This document shows, in pieces, positions 7,122-13,304 of a stretch of DNA of 13,304 nt. The stretch comes from JAIRTY01 sp050257395 (lineage in GTDB: Bacteria > Actinomycetota > Actinomycetes > Streptosporangiales > Streptosporangiaceae): the NCBI GenBank assembly GCA_050257395.1, contig JBLMWU010000108.1, positions 1 to 13,304 of the forward strand, written 5' to 3'. Position numbers and translations under genes: made by a program. A model generated the notes under the pieces. That model saw only the letters and a list, made by a program, of their open reading frames with translations, was not told where the DNA came from and searched no databases. Position 1 is the stretch's first letter. Every line of letters begins with the position of its first letter.

Positions 7122-7144
7122 GCGAAAATACAACTAACGTTCGC
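7122..7144 (-). promoter_or_regulatory. A+T-rich promoter/operator patch for the MFS gene
   Basis: About 18 bases rich in A and T stand out from their G+C-rich surroundings. They are bounded by a short inverted repeat, GCGAA (7122-7126) and TTCGC (7140-7144). On the minus strand TATTTT (7130-7125) may serve as -10, with TGACGG (7154-7149) as a -35 at 18 bases. The bases ACTAACGTT (7133-7141) resemble one half of the ACTAACGTTAGT-type palindromes bound by some TetR regulators; the other half is degenerate. A regulator encoded elsewhere is inferred. Confidence 0.35.
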
Positions 7145-7213
7145 CGCGCCGTCATCCCGCACCCTGCCATCGCGGCGGGCCGCGCCAGGCGGGCAGGGCG
7201 CACGGCAGCGTGG

Positions 7214-7219
7214 TTGACT
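7214..7219 (+). promoter_or_regulatory. Possible -10 hexamer before leaderless YdeI-like gene
   Basis: TTGACT ends 6 bases before the ATG at 7226. The bases between are GGCGGC and give only a poor ribosome-binding site. The arrangement resembles that at 1071-1076. No good -35 is visible. Confidence 0.22.
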
Positions 7220-7225
7220 GGCGGC

Positions 7226-7801
7226 ATGGCCGATGCACTGCCGCTGCTCTCGTTCCCGGACGCCGGGGCGTGGGATGCGTGGCTCGCCGGGCAGCACGCC
7301 GCCTCCCCCGGCGCCTGGCTGCGGATCGCCCGGAAGGGCGCGCCCGAGCCCACCGTGTCCTACGCCGACGCGCTCACGGTGGCCTTGTGCCACGGCTGGA
7401 TCGACGGCCAGAAGGGGCGCCTGGACGAGAGCTACTGGCGGCAGCGCTTCACCCCGCGCAGGCCGGGCAGCCGCTGGTCGAAGATCAACGCGGACAAGGC
7501 GGCGGCGCTGATCGAGGCGGGCCTGATGAAGCCGGCCGGGCTGCGGGAGGTGGAGGCGGCCCGCGCCGACGGGCGCTGGGACAGCGCCTACGCCTCCCAG
7601 TCCAGGGCGACCGTCCCGGAGGATCTGGCGCTTGCGCTGGCGGCCGATGAGCGGGCCGGCGCGTTCTTCGCCGCCCTGGACAGCGCCAACCGCTACGCCA
7701 TCCTCTACCGGATCGCCGAGGCCAAGCGGCCCGACACCCGTGCGCGGCGGATCGCCACCTTCGTCGCGATGCTGCACGAGCACCAGAAGATCCATCCCTG
7801 A
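7226..7801 (+). CDS. YdeI/OmpD-associated family protein
   Basis: The 191-residue cytosolic protein has the hallmarks of the YdeI/OmpD-associated (bacteriocin-protection) family: an early SPGAWLRIARKG (27-38), SYADALTVALCHGWIDGQKGR (45-65), the basic RFTPRRPGSRWSKIN (74-88), and a C-terminal helical part with SANRYAILYRIAEAKRPDTRARRI (153-176). The length is normal for the family. The biochemical role of the family is not settled; the bacteriocin link comes from distant proteobacterial members. The ATG at 7226 matches homologue starts better than the TTG at 7214. It is followed after 17 bases by a VOC gene and then a broken gene, probably one transcription unit. Confidence 0.88.
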   Translation: MADALPLLSFPDAGAWDAWLAGQHAASPGAWLRIARKGAPEPTVSYADALTVALCHGWIDGQKGRLDESYWRQRFTPRRPGSRWSKINADKAAALIEAGLMKPAGLREVEAARADGRWDSAYASQSRATVPEDLALALAADERAGAFFAALDSANRYAILYRIAEAKRPDTRARRIATFVAMLHEHQKIHP

Positions 7802-7818
7802 CGGGAGGGGGCACCTGC

Positions 7819-8202
7819 ATGGCGACTGTCAGCGTCCGCTACATCGTCACCGACGTGGACGACGCGATCGCGTTCTACTGCCGCCATCTCGGCTTCACCG
7901 AGGACATGCACCCGGCGCCGACGTTCGCCGCCGTGCGCCGGGGCGACCTGCGGCTGCTGCTCAGCGCCCCTTCGGGGCGCGGCGGGGGCGGCCAGGCCAT
8001 GCCGGACGGCACCATGCCCGAGCCGGGCGGCTGGAACCGGATCTCGCTCGAGGTGTCCGGCCTGCCCGGCCTGGTGGAGCAGCTCCGCGGGGCAGGGGTG
8101 CGGTTCCGCAACGAGCTGGTGACCGGCGTGGGCGGCAACCAGATCCTGCTGGAGGATCCATCGGGCAACCCGGTGGAGCTCTTCGAACCGCACGCGGGGT
8201 GA
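7819..8202 (+). CDS. Single-domain VOC (glyoxalase/bleomycin-resistance fold) protein
   Basis: The 127-residue protein is one VOC module: YIVTDVDDAIAFYCRHLGF (8-26) is the first strand and helix, WNRISLEVSGLPGLVEQL (72-89) the second, and NQILLEDPSGNPVELFEP (107-124) the closing strands, with Glu120 at the usual metal-ligand position. Two such modules, often from a dimer, form an active site. Members isomerise, cleave or sequester small molecules, and the substrate is unknown. GGGAGG about 10 bases upstream serves as ribosome-binding site. It starts 17 bases after the YdeI-like gene and overlaps the next GTG by 4 bases (GTGA), indicating co-translation with the now-broken gene downstream. Confidence 0.92.
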   Translation: MATVSVRYIVTDVDDAIAFYCRHLGFTEDMHPAPTFAAVRRGDLRLLLSAPSGRGGGGQAMPDGTMPEPGGWNRISLEVSGLPGLVEQLRGAGVRFRNELVTGVGGNQILLEDPSGNPVELFEPHAG

Positions 8203-8778
8203 GCGTGCCGCCCGACGGCCCGGGCCGGGCGTCAGCAGTCGATCACCTGGCACAGTTCGAGCGCGAGGCTGCCGCCTTTGACGCGGCCGTCCGGGTGGCG
8301 GCGGCCGCGGCCGTGGCCCCGGCGGTCCCGTCCTGTCCCGGCTGGACCGTCACGGACCTGGCGCTCCACCGCCGGCTTCTGGCTGCGCATGCAGGCGATC
8401 GAGGCGGCGGTGCACCGCTGGGACGCCGAGAACGCGAACGGGGCCGCCGGGCCGGTCCCCCGTGACTTCGCCGCCGACGCGATCGCGCAGACCTTCGAGG
8501 TGATGGTGCCGTCCCGGCGGGCCCGCGGCCAGGCCCCGCCCGGTGAGGGCGAGCGCTACCTGTTCGCCAGCACCGACGGCGCGGGCGAGTGGGCGGTGGT
8601 GTTCGGCGCCGAGGGGGCCCGGCCCGCGGAACCGGGCGAGGGCTGGGACCTGCGGCTCGCGGGCCCGGCCTCGGACCTGATGCTGTTCCTGTGGGGGCGA
8701 ACGGGCCCGGACGCCCTCGCCCTCACCGGCGACCGGGCCCTCGCGGACCGCTTCTTCACCCTGGTGCCGCCCACCTGA
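8199..8778 (+). pseudogene. Mycothiol-dependent maleylpyruvate isomerase-family gene, internally deleted and frameshifted
   Basis: From the GTG at 8199 (overlapping the VOC stop) the frame encodes a normal family N-terminus: VDHLAQFEREAAAFDAAV, then PSCPGWTVTDLALH. The frame then becomes nonsense. A second frame carries the family's C-terminal half, TAGFWLRMQAIEAAVHRWDA and AGPASDLMLFLWGRTGP, ending at 8778. In intact relatives the H of DLxxH and the GFW segment are separated by roughly 70 residues; here they touch at about 8364-8376, so DNA was lost and the reading frame changed. Intact members are DinB-like, metal-binding enzymes that use mycothiol. The fused product cannot be made. A C-terminal fragment from an internal ATG (8278 or 8389) is possible but unlikely to work. 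A sequencing error alone would not explain the missing segment. Confidence 0.82.
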
Positions 8779-8792
8779 GCGCCGGGCGGCGC
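8779..8792. terminator. Possible bidirectional hairpin between converging genes
   Basis: GCGCC (8779-8783) and GGCGC (8788-8792) form a 5-bp stem with a GGGC loop, filling the 16-bp gap between the broken gene and the permease stop. No U-tract is present on either strand. Confidence 0.3.
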
Positions 8793-8794
8793 GG

Positions 8795-10399
8795 TCAGCC
8801 GACGTCGCGGCGGCGCAGGCCGGCCAGCCCCGCGGCGGCCAGGGCCAGGGCGATCACCGTGAGCCAGGCCAGCGGCGTGACCGTGAACGCGGCTCCCGGC
8901 AGCTTCGGCACGTGCACGAACGGGGACAGGTCCATCGCCCAGTGGCTGAGCCCGATGAACGGGCCGATCTCGCCGATCACCAGGATGAGCCCGAACGCCC
9001 CCCACGCCGCCGCCGTCAGCCGGGGCGCCAGCCCGAACAGCGCCGTCCCCAGCCCGGCCAGCAGCCAGATCGCGGGCAGCTGCGCCAGCGCCGCCCCGAG
9101 CATCCTGGGCACCTCCGTGCCCACGTCGCCGGTGCCGATCCCGTAGGCGATGCCCGTCCCCAGCCCGGTGATGGTCATCAGCAGGGCCGGGCCGGCCACC
9201 GCGAACGCCAGGTGGCTCAGCGCCCAGCGGGTCCGGCCGACCGCGGTGGCCAGCACCGGCTCCGCCCGTTGCGCCGTCTCTTCGGTCCGCAGCCGCAGCG
9301 CGGCCATGGTGGCGTAGACGGCGGCGATCAGCCCCATGATGCCCATGATCGCGGACAGGAAGGCGGTCTCCACGCCGGCCTGCCCGCCGAGCTTGGTGAA
9401 CAGCTCGTGGGCGGCGCGGCTGTCACCGACCAGGCTCTGCACGCCGTGCGCGAGCGCGCCCATGATCGGGGCGTAGACGGCGAAGCCCGCGGCCCAGGCC
9501 AGCAGCGGGCCGCGCTGCAGGCGCCACGCCAGCGCCAGCGGGCTGCTCAGGGTGCGGCCGGCCGCGGCCGGGCCCGGCCGGGCCGGCAGCAGGCCCGCGC
9601 CCAGGTCCCGCCGCCGGGCCAGCGCGAACGCGGCCCCGGTGACCACGGCGGTGAACGCGGCTGCCACCGCGAACAGCCACCAGTGGTGCGGCCCGAACGG
9701 CCGGATCTGCTGCGTCCAGCCGATCGGGGACGCCCAGGTCAGGCCGCCCAGTGGGCTCCCAGGGTTCGCGATATCCCCCACCGCCCGCAGCAGGTAGGCG
9801 ACGGCCAGCACGGCGATCGCCAGCCCGGTGGCGCCGCGCGAGCTGCCCGCCACCTGCGCCGTCACGGCGGTCACGGCGGCGAACATGACCCCGACCGCCA
9901 TCAGCCCCAGCCCGAAGGCCAGCGCGTCCACGCCCGCCGCTCCCCCGATGGCCAGGGCGGCGGCCACCAGCAGCCCCAGGGCGGCGTTGGCGATCAGCGC
10001 CACGGTCAGCGCGGAGACCAGCGGCGCCGGCCGGCCGACCGCGCCCGCGCTGACCAGCTCGAGCCGCCCGGAGTCCTCGTCGCCGCGGGTGTGCCGGCTG
10101 ACGATGAGGATGCTCATCACCCCGACCAGGACCGCCCCGAGCGCGCTCATCTTCCAGGTGGCCAGCCCGCCGAGGCTGGCCAGGTCCGCGTTGGGCCCGT
10201 AGAGCGCGACGGTGACCTTGTTGGCGCCGGCGCCGGCGGCGAACGCCTCCCGGGACGGCAGGCTCGGGTACAGGTCCCTGGTGCCCGCGATGCTCACGTA
10301 GGCGGTCGCGATGAACGCGTACACCCAGACCGCGAGCATGATCCGGCTGCGGCGCAGCGCGAGCCGGGTCAGCAGGCCGGCGCCGGCCAGGCCGGTCAT
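8795..10399 (-). CDS. ABC-2-type exporter permease, polyketide-antibiotic exporter family
   Basis: The 534-residue protein is an ABC membrane subunit with about 12 hydrophobic segments in two similar halves; each half begins with a basic, membrane-proximal stretch (LLTRLALRRSRIMLAVWVYAF near the N-terminus; LALAWRLQRGPLLAWAAGF near mid-chain). A conserved cytoplasmic segment, RHTRGDEDSGRLELVSAGAVGR, follows the second helix and recurs in the second half as RLRTEETAQRAEPVLATAVGR. These are coupling regions typical of actinobacterial exporter-of-polyketide-antibiotics permeases. Its ATG overlaps the stop of the ATPase gene by 4 bases (ATGA), so the two are translationally coupled and very likely form one transporter. 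The substrate is not identifiable; drugs or self-made metabolites are likely. Confidence 0.92.
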   Translation of the reverse strand: MTGLAGAGLLTRLALRRSRIMLAVWVYAFIATAYVSIAGTRDLYPSLPSREAFAAGAGANKVTVALYGPNADLASLGGLATWKMSALGAVLVGVMSILIVSRHTRGDEDSGRLELVSAGAVGRPAPLVSALTVALIANAALGLLVAAALAIGGAAGVDALAFGLGLMAVGVMFAAVTAVTAQVAGSSRGATGLAIAVLAVAYLLRAVGDIANPGSPLGGLTWASPIGWTQQIRPFGPHHWWLFAVAAAFTAVVTGAAFALARRRDLGAGLLPARPGPAAAGRTLSSPLALAWRLQRGPLLAWAAGFAVYAPIMGALAHGVQSLVGDSRAAHELFTKLGGQAGVETAFLSAIMGIMGLIAAVYATMAALRLRTEETAQRAEPVLATAVGRTRWALSHLAFAVAGPALLMTITGLGTGIAYGIGTGDVGTEVPRMLGAALAQLPAIWLLAGLGTALFGLAPRLTAAAWGAFGLILVIGEIGPFIGLSHWAMDLSPFVHVPKLPGAAFTVTPLAWLTVIALALAAAGLAGLRRRDVG

Positions 10400-11307
10400 C
10401 GCGCTGCCGCCGGCTCGGGCGGCGCGCCGAGCTGGTAGTGGCGCAGGAACAGCTGCTCCAGCGTGGGCGGCTGGCTCACCAGGGTGCGGACCCCGGCCGC
10501 GGTCAGCCGCTGCAGCACGTCACCGAGTGCCTCGGCGTCCACCTGGCAGCGCACCCGGCTGCCGGTGATCTCCAGGTCGTGCACGCCAGGCAGCCCGGCC
10601 ATCCCCTCCGGTGGCCGGGCCAGCTCGGCGTCCAGCGCGGTGCGGGTCAGGTGCCGCAGGTCCGCCAGGGCGCCGCTGTCCACGGTCCGGCCCTCCCGGA
10701 TGATCGTCACGCGATCGCACAGCGCCTCGACCTCGGACAGGATGTGGCTGGACAGCAGGACGGTCCGGCCGTCCCCGCGCAGCTCGCCGACGGCCTCCCG
10801 GAACGCGGCCTCCATCAGCGGGTCCAGGCCCGCGGTGGGCTCGTCCAGGATGAGCAGCTCAGCGCCGGAGGCGAGCGCCGCGACCAGCGCGACCTTCTGC
10901 CGGTTGCCCTTGGAGTAGGCGCGGCATTTGCGCTTGGGGTCCAGGTCGAACTGGGCCAGCAGCTTCTCCCGCCGGGCCTGGTCCAGGCCGCCGCGGAGCC
11001 GGCCGAGCAGGTCGATGACCTCGCCGCCGCTCAGGTTCGGCCACAGGGTGACGTCGCCGGGGACGTAGGCGATCCGGCGGTGCAGCGCGGTCGCCTCCCG
11101 CCAGGGGTCGCCGCCGAGCAGCGTCGCGGTGCCGCCGTCGGCGCGCAGCAGGCCGAGCAGGATCCGGATGGTGGTGGTCTTGCCCGCCCCGTTCGGCCCC
11201 AGGAATCCGTGCACCTCACCGCTGGCCACGCTGAGGTCGAGGCCGGCCAGGGCGTGGGTGTGGCCGAAGTCCTTGCGCAGGCCGGCCACGCTGATTGCCG
11301 CAGTCAT
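10396..11307 (-). CDS. ABC exporter ATP-binding protein (DrrA-like)
   Basis: The 303-residue ATPase powers the permease encoded downstream. It has Walker A GPNGAGKTT (37-45), an ABC signature of the form YSKGNRQKV (131-139), Walker B LLILDEP (151-157), the D-loop AGLDP and the H-loop histidine His188 in LLSSHILSE. The Q-loop glutamine is absent: YVPGDVTLWPNL (81-92) replaces the usual YxPQ; to my recollection this is common in this actinobacterial subgroup. The last 80 residues resemble the DrrA C-terminal domain (PTLEQLFLRHY). An ATG at 11328 is also in frame, but it lies inside the operator and upstream of the -10; the ATG at 11307 is 7 bases after TAGAGT and matches homologue starts, so a leaderless message is inferred. 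Confidence 0.93.
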   Translation of the reverse strand: MTAAISVAGLRKDFGHTHALAGLDLSVASGEVHGFLGPNGAGKTTTIRILLGLLRADGGTATLLGGDPWREATALHRRIAYVPGDVTLWPNLSGGEVIDLLGRLRGGLDQARREKLLAQFDLDPKRKCRAYSKGNRQKVALVAALASGAELLILDEPTAGLDPLMEAAFREAVGELRGDGRTVLLSSHILSEVEALCDRVTIIREGRTVDSGALADLRHLTRTALDAELARPPEGMAGLPGVHDLEITGSRVRCQVDAEALGDVLQRLTAAGVRTLVSQPPTLEQLFLRHYQLGAPPEPAAAR

Positions 11308-11314
11308 AGTCGGG

Positions 11315-11343
11315 ACTCTACACTTCATTCATAAATTTCTGAA
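11315..11343 (-). promoter_or_regulatory. Exporter promoter, probably leaderless
   Basis: On the minus strand TTCAGA (11343-11338) and TAGAGT (11320-11315) are separated by exactly 17 bases. The -10 ends 7 bases before the ATG at 11307. TAGAGT fits the actinobacterial TANNNT pattern. This is the best promoter-like sequence in the window. Confidence 0.6.
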
Positions 11344-11347
11344 CGAA
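11324..11347. promoter_or_regulatory. 24-bp palindromic operator between exporter and MarR gene
   Basis: The 24 bases match their own reverse complement at 20 positions, centred on AAATTT (11333-11338), with outer arms TTCATTC (11324-11330) and GAACGAA (11341-11347). Length and symmetry suit a dimeric winged-helix regulator. It covers the -35 and most of the spacer of the exporter promoter, so binding should block RNA polymerase. The obvious candidate is the MarR-type protein starting about 100 bases away. Confidence 0.65.
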
Positions 11348-11448
11348 CTAAAGCCCAGGGCGAAGGTCCCCAGCCCGGTGGCCGCCGCCCAGCGCCTGGT
11401 AGTTCTGTTGGGCAGCGGATGGCGGAGGGACAGGAAGGTGGCCGCACG

Positions 11449-11961
11449 GTGACAGAGCCCCCTGCGAAACGGGACGAGCAGGCCATCGCCCGCTTCGTCG
11501 AGCGGTTCGCCTCCGTCCTGGTCGAGGCGGGCATGCCGCCGATGGCGTCGCGGGCCTTTGCCGCGCTGCTGGTCACCGAGTCGGGGCGGCTCACCGCGGC
11601 GGAGCTGGCCACGCTGCTGAGCGCGAGCCCCGCCTCCATCTCCGGCGCGGTCCGCTACCTGGAGCAGCTCGGCATGATCAGCCGGGAACGCGAGCCCGGG
11701 TCGCGCCGCGACGTGTACCTGGTGGTGGACGGGATCTGGTTCGAGGTGGCGATGCGGCGCGACCAGGTGCTCACCCGCTGGGTCAGCGCCGCCCGGGACG
11801 GGGTGAGCCTGCTCGGCCCGCAGTCCCGGGCCGGCCGGCGGATGGCCGACTCCCTCGACTTCTTCGCGTTCCTGCTGGAGGAGATGCCCGCCATGCTGGC
11901 GCGCTGGGAAGAGCGCAAGGCCCGCCGCGCTTCAGCCACCCCCACCGCCGCCAGCACCTGA
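11449..11961 (+). CDS. MarR/GbsR-type transcriptional regulator
   Basis: The 170-residue protein is a winged-helix DNA-binding regulator. The helix-turn-helix is LTAAELATLLSASPASISG (48-66) with a recognition helix running into AVRYLEQLGM, and the wing is SREREPGSRRDVYLV (78-92). Flanking helices form the dimer interface: ARFVERFASVLVEAGMP at the N-terminus, and DFFAFLLEEMPAMLARWEE near the C-terminus. GTG at 11449 is preferred, with AGGAAGG at 11432-11438; an ATG at 11419 is in frame but lacks a ribosome-binding site and adds an atypical tail. It diverges from the ABC exporter across 141 bp holding a strong palindrome, so it probably represses the exporter and perhaps itself, with release by a transported compound. 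Confidence 0.9.
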   Translation: MTEPPAKRDEQAIARFVERFASVLVEAGMPPMASRAFAALLVTESGRLTAAELATLLSASPASISGAVRYLEQLGMISREREPGSRRDVYLVVDGIWFEVAMRRDQVLTRWVSAARDGVSLLGPQSRAGRRMADSLDFFAFLLEEMPAMLARWEERKARRASATPTAAST

Positions 11962-11967
11962 TCTCCG

Positions 11968-11982
11968 GGGCGCGGAGCGCCC
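11968..11982 (+). terminator. Possible terminator hairpin after the MarR gene
   Basis: GGGCGC and GCGCCC form a perfect 6-bp stem with a GGA loop, 6 bases after the MarR stop codon. There is no U-tract. It is placed correctly for termination before the repeat and nhaA. Confidence 0.4.
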
Positions 11983-12000
11983 AGGCCGGAGCGAGCCGAA

Positions 12001-12092
12001 GGGCCGCGCCGCCGTCTGGACTGACGAGCGAGGCGACGAAGGAGCCGGAGCGAGGAGGGAAGACGGCGGGCTCGAGCGGCCCGGAGGCGAGC
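12001..12092 (+). repeat. Copy B of the foldback repeat, complete
   Basis: Positions 12004-12092 match copy A (1-89) at 86 of 89 sites. This copy shows both ends of the foldback: GGGCCGC (12001-12007) pairs with GCGGCCC (12076-12082), and CCGCCGTCT (12009-12017) pairs with AGACGGCGG (12061-12069), giving 16 paired bases with a small asymmetric bulge and a 43-base purine-rich loop. An 11-base word, GCCGGAGCGAG, occurs in the loop (12044) and again just left of the element (11985). It ends 28 bases before the nhaA ATG, in the same orientation relative to its downstream gene as copy A. Confidence 0.87.
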
Positions 12093-12120
12093 CGCCGGCC
12101 GGAAAAGGCAGAATCGGACC

Positions 12121-13304
12121 ATGACCGACACGGCGCCGCCCGCTGCCGCCGAGCGGACCGCGTGGGCGCGGAGCCTGCAGACCCCGCTGCGCCGGTTCCT
12201 GCGCACCGAGACCGGCAGCGCGGCCGTCCTGCTCGGCGCCACGGTGGTGGCGCTGGCCTGGGCCAACATCGCGCCGGGTGGCTACCAGGCGGTGTGGCGG
12301 ACCACCCTGTCGGTCACCCTGGGCGGCGCGGGCGTGTCACTGGACCTGCACGGCTGGGTGAACAGCGGCCTGATGACGCTCTTCTTCCTGGTGGTCGGGC
12401 TGGAGGCGCGCCGGGAGTTCGACCTGGGCGAGCTGCGTGAGCGGCGGCGCCTGGCGCTGCCACTGCTGGCGGGCCTGGGCGGGATGGTGGTGCCGATCGC
12501 GATCTTCCTCGCCGTCAACGCCGGCCGCTCCTCGGCGCACGGCTGGGGGACGGCCATGTCCACCGACACCGCGTTCGCGCTCGGGATGCTCGCGCTGGTG
12601 GCGCCCCGCTCCCCGGACCGGCTGCGCAGCTTCCTGCTGACCTTCTCGGTGGTGGACGACCTGACCGCGATCATCATCATCGCGCTGGCCTACAGCCGCC
12701 ACATCACCATGCCGGCGCTGCTGGCCGGGCTGGCGACCCTCGTGGTGGTGCTGGCGGTCCGGCTGGCCGGGGTGCGGCGGGGCCTGGTGTTCGCGGCGCT
12801 CGGGCTGGTGGCGTGGACGGCGTTCGTCAAGTCCGGGGTCGACCCGGTGGTCACCGGCCTGGCGATGGGCCTGCTCACCCCCGCATACCCGGCCGCGCGC
12901 GGCGAACTGGAGCAGGCCACCGCCAGGTTCCGGCTGTTCCGCGAGCAGCCCACGCCGGAGCTGGCCCGGGTGGCGAGCATCGACCTGGCCCGCACCATCT
13001 CGCCGAACGAGCGGCTGCAGGAGACCTTCCACCCGTGGACGAGCTACCTCATCGTGCCGCTGTTCGCGCTGGCGAACGCGGGCCTGGTGATCAGCGGCCC
13101 GTTCCTTGCCCGCAGCTTCACCTCGCCGGTCACGCTCGGCATCCTGGCCGGTTACGTGCTCGGCAAGCCGGCCGGCGCGGCCGGCGTGTCCTGGCTGGTG
13201 ACGGTGGCCAGCCGGGGGCGGCTGCGGCCGCCGGCCGGCTGGGCGTCGGTGACTGGCGCGGGCACCATCGCCGGCATCGGCTTCACCGTGTCGCTGCTGA
13301 TCGC
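12121..13304 (+). CDS. nhaA: Na+/H+ antiporter NhaA (3' end beyond window)
   Basis: The visible 394 residues cover most of an NhaA antiporter, which exports Na+ (or Li+) in exchange for H+ across the inner membrane. Key residues are present: Asp149 in MSTDTAFALG (E. coli Asp133), the ion-binding pair Asp179-Asp180 in FSVVDDLTAI (E. coli Asp163-Asp164), PLFALANAGL (313-322) and Lys349 in YVLGKPAG (E. coli Lys300). The E. coli KSGVHATLAG segment reads KSGVDPVVTG here, and a long hydrophilic loop of about 50 residues (255-300) precedes HPWTSYLIVPLF; I recall both as usual in actinobacterial NhaA. The ATG is preceded by GGAAAAGG about 12 bases away, a weak ribosome-binding site. The frame is still open at the last base. 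Confidence 0.95.
   Translation, partial: MTDTAPPAAAERTAWARSLQTPLRRFLRTETGSAAVLLGATVVALAWANIAPGGYQAVWRTTLSVTLGGAGVSLDLHGWVNSGLMTLFFLVVGLEARREFDLGELRERRRLALPLLAGLGGMVVPIAIFLAVNAGRSSAHGWGTAMSTDTAFALGMLALVAPRSPDRLRSFLLTFSVVDDLTAIIIIALAYSRHITMPALLAGLATLVVVLAVRLAGVRRGLVFAALGLVAWTAFVKSGVDPVVTGLAMGLLTPAYPAARGELEQATARFRLFREQPTPELARVASIDLARTISPNERLQETFHPWTSYLIVPLFALANAGLVISGPFLARSFTSPVTLGILAGYVLGKPAGAAGVSWLVTVASRGRLRPPAGWASVTGAGTIAGIGFTVSLLI

Noticed and set aside
5790..7217. A 475-residue plus-strand open frame opposite the MFS gene
   Set aside because: The minus strand shows all DHA2 signatures. The plus-strand translation is His/Arg/Gln-rich low-complexity sequence.
7226..8778. YdeI-like, VOC and broken isomerase genes as a defence or immunity cassette
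   Set aside because: The bacteriocin-protection label of the YdeI family is distant and weak. No toxin, nuclease or defence-type domain is nearby, and one of the three genes is broken.
8912..10438. A 508-residue open frame on the plus strand across the permease
   Set aside because: The opposite strand encodes a clear 12-helix ABC permease with a 4-base overlap to its ATPase. The plus-strand frame is repetitive Arg/Gln/Pro-rich sequence without motifs.
10438..11334. A 298-residue plus-strand open frame opposite the ABC ATPase
   Set aside because: Walker and signature motifs on the minus strand establish the real gene; this frame has no motif.
1..12092. The two direct repeats as ends of a 12-kb composite transposon or island
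   Set aside because: No transposase, integrase or att-like sequence is visible. Base composition and gene types are uniform across the region, and each repeat is tied to its downstream gene rather than to an island edge.

Overview
The window is about 13.3 kb of very G+C-rich DNA, with G or C at nearly every third codon position. GTG starts are used, and there is a relic of the mycothiol-dependent maleylpyruvate isomerase family, a two-domain glyoxalase-fold protein of the actinobacterial Cfp30B type, and an actinobacterial-style NhaA. Together these point to an actinomycete chromosome, perhaps Streptosporangiales-like; the order is a guess. No tRNA, rRNA, CRISPR array, transposase or phage gene is visible.

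Layout: (1) 1-89 is a repeat copy, followed by a class IV (PLP fold IV) aminotransferase homologue at 114-1013 and an aldo/keto reductase at 1084-1872. (2) An M50B-type membrane metalloprotease (1934-2656) precedes a SELENBP1/methanethiol-oxidase family protein (2738-4159). (3) A nitroreductase (minus strand, 4208-4723) diverges from a two-domain VOC protein (4850-5635). (4) A 14-TM-type DHA2 drug transporter (minus strand, 5643-7088) diverges from a YdeI/OmpD-type protein (7226-7801), a single-domain VOC protein (7819-8202) and a broken mycothiol-dependent-family gene (8199-8778). (5) An ABC exporter (ATPase 10396-11307, permease 8795-10399, both minus strand) diverges from its probable MarR-type regulator (11449-11961). 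(6) A second copy of the repeat (12001-12092) sits directly upstream of nhaA, which runs off the window end.

The clearest functional unit is region 5. A near-perfect 24-bp palindrome lies between regulator and exporter, over the -35 and spacer of a good exporter promoter, which suggests ligand-relieved repression of drug or metabolite export. The rest is a mixed set of detoxification, redox and transport genes without an obvious shared pathway.

I found no convincing new multi-gene system. The most unusual observations are an aminotransferase homologue with His at the position of the PLP-binding lysine; two 89-bp, about 97% identical foldback repeats 12 kb apart, each placed just ahead of a gene in the same orientation; a gene disrupted by a clean internal deletion; and several start codons that appear leaderless.
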